In this document: positions 63,576 through 64,000 of the stretch, piece by piece
Numbering within the stretch: the stretch's first letter is position 1
Layout: each line of letters begins with the position of its first letter
DNA from: Calothrix sp. PCC 7716
GTDB taxonomy: Bacteria > Cyanobacteriota > Cyanobacteriia > Cyanobacteriales > Nostocaceae
Assembly: GCF_019977735.1 (NCBI RefSeq)
Contig: NZ_AP025018.1
Span: forward strand, 1,922,001 to 1,986,000
Length of the DNA: 64,000 nt
Reading direction: 5' to 3'
The notes under the pieces: generated by a model
What the model saw: the letters and a program-made list of their open reading frames with translations, nothing else
The model's database searches: none
What the model was told of the DNA's origin: nothing
Program-made: the position numbers and the translations under genes

Positions 63576-64000
63576 TTATTCTTCGTAGCGACTGACGCGG
63601 AAAATTACATAGTTGTAAGGCAGCGTATAATTATTGAATCTATTTACAACGGCGCCCACACCCGAATCATAAACCCATTGCTTCCAATCAATCGCGATTT
63701 CATCAGAAACCTGTACTGCAATATAATTACCTTCAGCTAAACGACACCCCAGAGGCGAATTTTCAAAGTCTAATCCTAGGTAAAATTTTTGTACAGCTAC
63801 ATTTTCACTGCGTTTAGCCAGTAACTTTACTACTCCCAAGGTAATTTCTGTAAAAGGAGCAATAGCAGGTTGGGCAGTTGTTAAAAGTTTGAGTCCACTT
63901 TGAAAAGGTGAAGACTCTAAAGCCATTAATATTGCTTGGTCTTGTTCATTTTTTACATTCACCGTTGAACATTCAAAAGCTACTCCCTGAGAACCTACAT
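63576..64000 (-). CDS. Unknown protein upstream of the caspase gene (start outside window)
   Basis: The minus-strand frame stays open to the window edge, so the start is not seen; GTG 63962 is only an internal candidate. The visible 141 residues read LLTTAQPAIAPFTEITLGVV, LGLDFENSPLGCRLAEGNYI, then IDWKQWVYDSGVG and end YNYVIFRVSRYEE. The last 80 residues alternate strands as in a beta sandwich. I do not recognise the family. Stop and caspase start are 25 bp apart, so both are probably one transcript and this may be the caspase partner. Confidence 0.6.
   Translation of the reverse strand, partial: VGSQGVAFECSTVNVKNEQDQAILMALESSPFQSGLKLLTTAQPAIAPFTEITLGVVKLLAKRSENVAVQKFYLGLDFENSPLGCRLAEGNYIAVQVSDEIAIDWKQWVYDSGVGAVVNRFNNYTLPYNYVIFRVSRYEE

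Larger units (their letters stand above)
1..64000. repeat. Dispersed GGCGCC palindrome (alternate HIP-like motif)
   Basis: GGCGCC was counted by eye about 100 times across the window, mostly inside genes on both strands (for example 2122, 3860, 5748, 9131, 13552, 17864, 32150, 37085, 42495, 53460). At about 40% G+C roughly four would be expected by chance. No HIP1 octamer GCGATCGC was noticed. Some cyanobacteria are known to lack HIP1 and to carry another GC-rich palindrome at high frequency, with a matching DNA methyltransferase. The site is sparse at 57-61.5 kb (one copy, 59432) and absent from the caspase gene at 62.6-63.5 kb. Confidence 0.85.

Noticed and set aside
1-64000. tRNA or rRNA genes
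   Set aside because: I looked for T-arm signatures such as GGTTCGAATCC and for conserved rRNA stretches on both strands and saw none; a covariance scan would be needed to exclude a divergent tRNA.

Overview
The window looks like chromosomal DNA of a filamentous (Nostocales-type) cyanobacterium. Evidence: bilin-type GAF photoreceptor domains, a photosynthetic-type Gap2 GAPDH, a TLP40/CYP38-like lumenal cyclophilin, a Ycf29-like regulator, DUF4168 and TIGR03492 proteins, Uma2, UPF0175/DUF3368 and DUF433/DUF5615 modules, and many small palindromic repeats between genes. The usual cyanobacterial HIP1 octamer GCGATCGC was not found by eye. The palindrome GGCGCC instead occurs about 100 times, where roughly four would be expected, and behaves like an alternate HIP.

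Layout. 0-0.55 kb: end of a proline-rich protein. 1.1-12.5 kb: a light/chemosensory cluster, all on the + strand (phytochrome-like GAF histidine kinase, REC-kinase, CheW, four-GAF receptor, CheA-REC hybrid, second CheW), resembling the Pix/Ptx phototaxis loci. 12.8-16 kb: membrane esterase, a wrecked LysM gene holding a HepT relic, and a UPF0175/DUF3368 pair. 16-21 kb: CocE-type hydrolase, lpxD, holA, DUF4168 and TIGR03643 proteins. 21.5-27.8 kb: LuxR-type regulator, a TIR-like-fold protein, a PAS/GAF hybrid kinase with a frame break at its N terminus, and a rhomboid protease. 28-32 kb: a zone of gene decay (J-domain gene split by a MITE, truncated Uma2, nrtA remnant) with a toxin-like pair and the cyclophilin. 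32-45 kb: housekeeping genes (thiL, gap2, murC, murB, response regulator, LMW phosphatase, EbfC, Omp85, TIGR03492 protein, DacB-like peptidase). 45-56.5 kb: FHA kinase, TPR protein, ferrochelatase homologue with a natural His8 tail, ilvB with a zinc ribbon, Uma2.

57-64 kb is a defence-like region: an FGE/C-type-lectin protein whose last 110 bp look like a diversity-generating-retroelement variable region; a fused SF1 helicase-PLD protein matching the design of Mokosh type II; a DUF433/DUF5615 module plus the relic of a second copy; and a caspase-like protease ending in a RHIM/PP-like motif. GGCGCC is strongly depleted here, which fits later acquisition.

How the parts work together: in the first cluster, receptor, CheW and CheA should form one phosphorelay driving type IV pilus motility in response to light, with the two kinases as side inputs. 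lpxD, Omp85, the TIGR03492 protein, murB/murC and the DacB-like peptidase are envelope genes. No tRNA, rRNA, CRISPR array or complete transposase gene was seen; mobile DNA is represented by small non-autonomous palindromic elements, two of which can be placed at TA targets.
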